From positions 10,025,781 to 10,089,780 of the forward strand of contig CM064866.1 of NCBI GenBank assembly GCA_032719365.1: a stretch of 64,000 bases of DNA, read 5' to 3'. The position numbers were made by a program, and so were the translations under genes. Source of the stretch: Prinsepia uniflora. Its lineage: Eukaryota; Streptophyta; Magnoliopsida; Rosales; Rosaceae. Each line of letters opens with the position of its first letter. Position 1 is the stretch's first letter. The notes beneath the pieces were generated by a model. It was not told the origin of the DNA. It searched no databases and worked only from the letters and a program-made list of their open reading frames with translations. Below, piece by piece: positions 59,775 to 64,000 of this stretch.

Positions 59775-60600
59775 TCCAACCACTGGACTTCCTACATCCT
59801 CAACTCACTTGGACAACCACGTGTCCGCAATCAATCCAATACTCAGACCTCATGTCCGTTAATAACTATTTATGCACATACACCGATTCCGATTGGGAAT
59901 TACTCAACTCTTGTCACCTCATCACTGTTGGGACTTATCGCAATACCTCACAATCTCTGCTGGATCCTATCCAGTCCATGACTCAACCACTACTGAATCT
60001 CAAATACCGAACATATGTCCATCATGATAGAGTCACATCCTAATTCGTGGCTCATCGTCATCACAATCACCGACACCAGCGCTAGTACCAGCACCAACAT
60101 ACAAACATCCACACTAGCACAGAGTGTGCAAAGTTGATAGCCCTGGATCTCCGCTCATACCTAGCGACGATCCCGTATCATTACTCGTACTCCACAACTA
60201 TGGGTACCACCATTCTGACAATCCACATCTCGACTCCTCTAGAGTCCAGTCTCATACCAAATCAATCATGTCATTACTAACATACCCAGTCCCCGAGAAA
60301 TTTCCAATGCTCAACCATATCCTATACGACCAATAAGGCCTAAGAGATAGTGCAACTTGCCCAATTTTGCAGCCTTTCCAGCCAATGGTCTCATTCGTCC
60401 CTGCGACCCACGCAATTCTATGTCTAACAAATAGTAGTTCACGGTGTACACTACATGACATCTGACCCTCAATCCAGGGTCAATCTCATCTGAGATCTAT
60501 CACGAGGTCCCATACATCCTCGTCTACCCGTTCACTACCAGGTCACGCACGAGGCTTACGCTTCGGAGGCATGATGTGGCAACAGAATCAGCAACCTAGT
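59775..60600 (-). other. M internal region, right part, with relic gag start
   Basis: On the minus strand ATG at 60572-60570 opens MPPKRKPRA and stops at TGA (60545-60543). The first residues resemble the MPPRR start of F gag, so this is probably a gag relic. The remaining sequence (59775-60540) shows no zinc knuckle, RT or integrase. Confidence 0.5.
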
Positions 60601-60613
60601 GCTCTGCTACCAA
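60601..60613 (-). promoter_or_regulatory. M primer binding site (tRNA-iMet-like)
   Basis: On the minus strand TTGGTAGCAGAGC follows the 5' LTR. It differs from TTGGTATCAGAGC at one base. Confidence 0.8.
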
Positions 60614-60615
60614 AT

Positions 60616-63600
60616 TGACAGGACCACCCCCGTAGAGACATTGATAACTGTGCCCGGTCCTGCTCCCGCCTAGCAAGTCGACTAAAATTCCCAACTTACC
60701 CTCAGTGCTTGCCAAACCAAGGATAGCCACACCTGTACTTACTCATGCCTCCGCCTCTCGATCAGCCTCGATCAACGCGCCACGACCTGGAGGGTCAATA
60801 AAAATACAAAAGGTGTGAGTGGACAAAAATAAATCAGTTTATAAAATAGTTACAGAAAGACATTTCTACCCTCCACGTAAAACCAATGCATGCATTCAAA
60901 AATTATTTCGCAATCCGTTACATTTTCAACATAAGAAAACAGTGTATGAAAATCAAAATCATTTTCCTTGTCTTAACCGTCGGGTCTTAGCCCGTAGTCA
61001 TAAACACATGGCCTCAGCCCAAAACCATGAATCAAATCCAAGTACACAACATAATCCAAATCCATTAACCATATAAACCGGGCCACTGCCCAACACATCC
61101 GAAACATCAGAAATTAACAATGAATCACAAGTCAATCAGTTTGCTAGATATCAAGTGCGCCCGAGTCTTTAAACTCAAAACCATGCGCATAATCAGGCCT
61201 TCCCGGGATATCAACAAGTTTTTAAACTCAGAACACAATCAATAGGCCTCGGGGGCTATCATACCGAGTCTTTGAACTCAAAACAGTAACCGAGTCTTTA
61301 AACTCATCAAGGGCCCTCCCCCGTTATCAATTAAACGAGTCTTTAAACTCAAAACGTGCTCCAGCAATAGCACCGAGTCTTTAAACCCAAAACCATTTGC
61401 AATTCACAACAATCCAGGATCCATCGTGATCCAAATTCCAATCCAATCTGAAATCACATTTTGTCATAAGGGGACTCTTGTCCGAATTTCACATTCAAAT
61501 CCCCAATTATATTCGTCTTCCATTCCCGAATTCAAATTCACAATAACGATTCCGTAAGTCGGCATCCGGAACCGTCATTCCGAACCCAAACCAAAAATCC
61601 ATTTTCAAACTTCCGAAAACCGAATCTCGTTCATCAAAACTACTTTTATGCCTTGGGCACCAAGCCCGAAATCACCTTTTTCAAAATCCATTTTAAATCC
61701 TTGAAATCACATAATATTTCAAATCTCAAGGTCAAAACATCAACACCATAATCAAATCACCAAAATCACGGTCAAACCACAACATACTCGAAATCTGGTA
61801 AAACGTGCAAATCCATGTCATTCTCGAAATACGTGTCAAAACTGTAAATCATACTCACAATCGTAATTGAAACATCATTAAAACATGATACGCACATATC
61901 ATAGAAAATCATTCATTAAACCATCATCAAAGCATAAGAGAAACCATAGTCTCGAAATACGTGCAATTTCGTATGCATATCAAAATACGTATAAATACGG
62001 AAATCGAAATTATCACAAGTCATAATCATAATCATAGAAATCCTAGAAATATTTATGCATGCATTAAATTTTGAAAGCAAAGTCCACTCACACATCGTCC
62101 ATAACGCCCGTTTTCGCGCTGCACGCATTCCCGTAATTTCCGATACTTTCCAGAAATCTCGAATCCTGTCTGAAACCATCCTTTAGTGTCACTAAGGGCT
62201 TAAATAACAGCATACTAATTTCCCATAATTTTCCGGGAATTTAAAAACGTAACATAAAACTTCGGACCCTCGAAACAACATCGAAACGGTGTCCAATTAA
62301 TTCGAAATCAATGCTAAAATGTTCGTTACATTGTATAGGACAAAAGTCATGTTGACCTCACCTTGGGATTCGTGCCCACGCGCCATCACGCACTGCCGTG
62401 AGTGGCTGCGCATGAAACTCACTCGCCTACTACAGTACCAGGTACTGTTCATCTTCCTCACCCGATTTCCCTGGTAAACGGGTCTGCGACCCGCGTCTTG
62501 ACTCGTTCCAATTCCTGCCAAACACAACTTAATTTCCTCAATTGATCCATCAAGTAGACTAGCAATACACTTAATTAGAGGTCTTTATTAATCATTCTAA
62601 TCGACACGGCCTAAAACCAGCTCAATGGAACTCAAGTCGTAATTGAAGTTCATCGTCTCAATCCCACGTAACAACCACTGTTTTCATCAATTGGTTAGTT
62701 AGGGAGCATCGTAGGCTTACCATAGAGAGGATTTTGTGACCAATTCCATCAAAACTTTCCTCCAACACCACGACTCCAAGCTCGATTTTCCTGAACTTTT
62801 GTCATCCCTGTCCATGGCCCCTAGGGCCTTCCAGCTTCGAACTCTTGATCTGGATCGACTAAGTGGCTTGGGCTGGCCTACATTTGAAATTGGGATTTTG
62901 AATTTGTTCAAACACGGTTTCGGGTTTCTAGGGGCATTTCCACTCAGTCCCCCACTTTTTCTCTCCAGTTTCCTCTCTCTGTTTCTCTCCTTCCCTCTCA
63001 GAGTGTTTCAAAGCCACTTCACTCAATTAATCCCATGTAACCTGTGCTCTGTTTGTTTTTCAATTCACACCAACCCAGTTTCGAGTCCCAATTCCACCTC
63101 ACTCACAACTGAACAACCCGTGCTTTGTGTCTGCCTCTGTCCCCTCACTCAGTTCCTCTCAAAATGCTATTGGGAAGTCGATCAAGCATGGGAAACCAGC
63201 CTCTGTTTTCCCTGTTTCGACAGCATCAAACAATAGAAAACTCCACCCGTGCTCTGTCCTTCACAACACACACAGCACACTCACTCACACCCTAAAGCCA
63301 CTAACCAGAAAAAAAATAATCCCCTAGACAGACCACCTAAGAATGGTGGTTCAGCCCCCTGCTTCCTAGTTTCAAAACAATGCCCCTGTGCGAATTTACA
63401 AATTTGCCCTTGTGCACAAAATTACGAAAATGCCCCTCACACATCTAGACCCGTAACTTGGTCATCCGAACTCTGATTGACGCGTGCCGCCTGTCTACGG
63501 ACTCAGGGCATCGAGACCATCCTAACGGTCCTCGGCCCTCAGCCATTGGACCTCCCGGTCGAAAAGTCAACATTTTCCCCATTTTCATCCAAATTACGAA

Positions 63601-63876
63601 AATGCCCTTGGACTTCCGAACGTCATAACTTTCACCTCGAACGTCGGAATCGATCGTGCCACCTGTCCATGAACTCGTGACGTCCTAAACTACGTCACGG
63701 TCATCGGTCAAAGTCCATTTGACCGCTCGAATTAAAAGTCAACGTTTTACCCACGACTAGGGGCAAAACGATCATTTTGCATCGTTCGTCCGATTTCACC
63801 CAACTAATCACCGATTAACCTCTCTAATCATGATTAGTTACTAATCTAATCCCGAATTCCGGGACGGGTCGTTACA
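60616..63876 (-). repeat. M 5' LTR
   Basis: 3261 bp, with TG and CA ends. It carries the GAGTCTTTAAACTC sub-repeats (about 61163-61390), GCATGCATT modules (about 60886 and 62057) and the TTCGTTACATTGTATAGG block (about 62321). The 166-codon open frame at 62736-63236 lies in the part missing from the other LTR and matches no family I know. Confidence 0.9.
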
Positions 63877-63979
63877 TAAGAGACTATGGTATAGCTTCAA
63901 GATAGGTTTTAGACGTTAATTAAGCATCAGGATAGTATTGTGAGTGGGTTTTTCGGTTTCTAATTGAATGCATGCATAA

Positions 63980-64000
63980 TGTAACGCCCCAGAAATTCGA
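63980..64000 (+). mobile_element. Start of another LTR, cut by the window end
   Basis: TGTAACGCCCCAGAAATTC begins right after the GCATGCATAA module of LTR J. It resembles the start of O. Only 21 bases are visible. Confidence 0.5.

Larger units (their letters stand above)
54050..63876 (-). mobile_element. M: two-LTR gypsy-type element lacking pol (LARD-like), TSD TAAGA
   Basis: 3' LTR 54050-56463 and 5' LTR 60616-63876 in minus orientation. The TSD TAAGA lies at 54045-54049 and 63877-63881. The internal region without nested LTR L is only about 1.3 kb. It has a primer binding site, a polypurine tract and a nine-codon remnant of a gag start, but no recognisable capsid, protease, RT or integrase. 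The ends resemble F (TGACAGGACC and GTCGTTACA), so F-like elements could have supplied its proteins. The LTRs differ by a few percent by eye, apart from one large deletion. Confidence 0.88.
52604..64000 (+). mobile_element. LTR J (gypsy, plus orientation), partial, interrupted by M
   Basis: It starts TGCGTAACACCACGAAC and shows the LTR order seen elsewhere: TTGCCC-type start region, the GGATGAGTGACA palindrome (52901-52926), and after M the GTGAGTGGGTTTTTCGG and ATGCATGCAT module (63942-63976). Its own sequence is 52604-54049 and 63882-63979. It then meets another LTR start and the window ends, so its right end and TSD cannot be checked. Confidence 0.65.

Noticed and set aside
62736..63236. 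166-codon open frame in the M 5' LTR
   Set aside because: It lies within LTR sequence, is absent from the other LTR, has low-complexity Leu/Ser/Phe content and matches no family.

Overview
The window is a stretch of eudicot plant nuclear DNA. It is AT-rich intergenic sequence with plant-type retrotransposons and one intron-containing host gene. I see no bacterial or organellar genes and no complete rRNA or tRNA gene. The species cannot be named from the sequence. Most of the window is a stack of LTR retrotransposon remains inserted into one another. Each level can be checked by its target-site duplication (TSD): I could read 13 insertion events with matching or near-matching TSDs.

Left part (1-9.4 kb): a degenerate Ty3/gypsy integrase (1671-2290, tail at 9166-9280) is split by a 6.5-kb CACTA DNA transposon (2619-9165, TSD ATT). 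The CACTA element carries a solo LTR and a captured, intron-bearing fragment of a host RUS (DUF647) gene.

Nested block (9388-34001): an outer solo LTR (O, TSD CTGAT) contains B (10208-13742), which holds a complete Cassandra TRIM with 5S-rRNA-like LTRs; C (14771-16563); and H (16596-33851), an odd head-to-head LTR palindrome. H contains solo LTR D (17425-33598). D contains solo LTR E (18040-21428) and F (23182-32918), a complete Tekay/Del-type chromovirus on the minus strand. F's single gag-pol frame is interrupted by three nonsense codons, each one C-to-T change away from a sense codon.

Middle (34-43.6 kb): AT-rich intergenic DNA with a long-TIR MITE-like repeat, a direct duplication of about 2 kb (37135-40560), a microsatellite and a non-autonomous hAT element (42027-42535).

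Host gene (about 43.6-48.7 kb, plus strand): the only gene that looks functional. It encodes a 435-residue DUF1005 protein from two coding exons (46844-47451 and 47927-48626), apparently behind a 2.9-kb leader intron.

Right part (49.2-64 kb): solo LTR G (TSD TGCAC), a possible MULE transposase tail, LTR J (start only, runs off the window), and inside J a two-LTR element M (54050-63876, TSD TAAGA) that has lost pol and carries another solo LTR, L. A further LTR starts at 63980.

The long LTRs (about 1.8-3.4 kb) of otherwise diverged subfamilies share a repeated architecture: a palindrome GGATGAGTGACA plus its complement, a GTAACGAACATTTTG block, an inverted pair of CTGTGAGTGGAC and CATGCATG (RY) modules, an array of short GC-rich hairpins with paired base changes at about 29-bp spacing, and a GTCTGACA stem-loop near the LTR 3' end. 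This shared architecture is the most interesting unexplained structure in the window.
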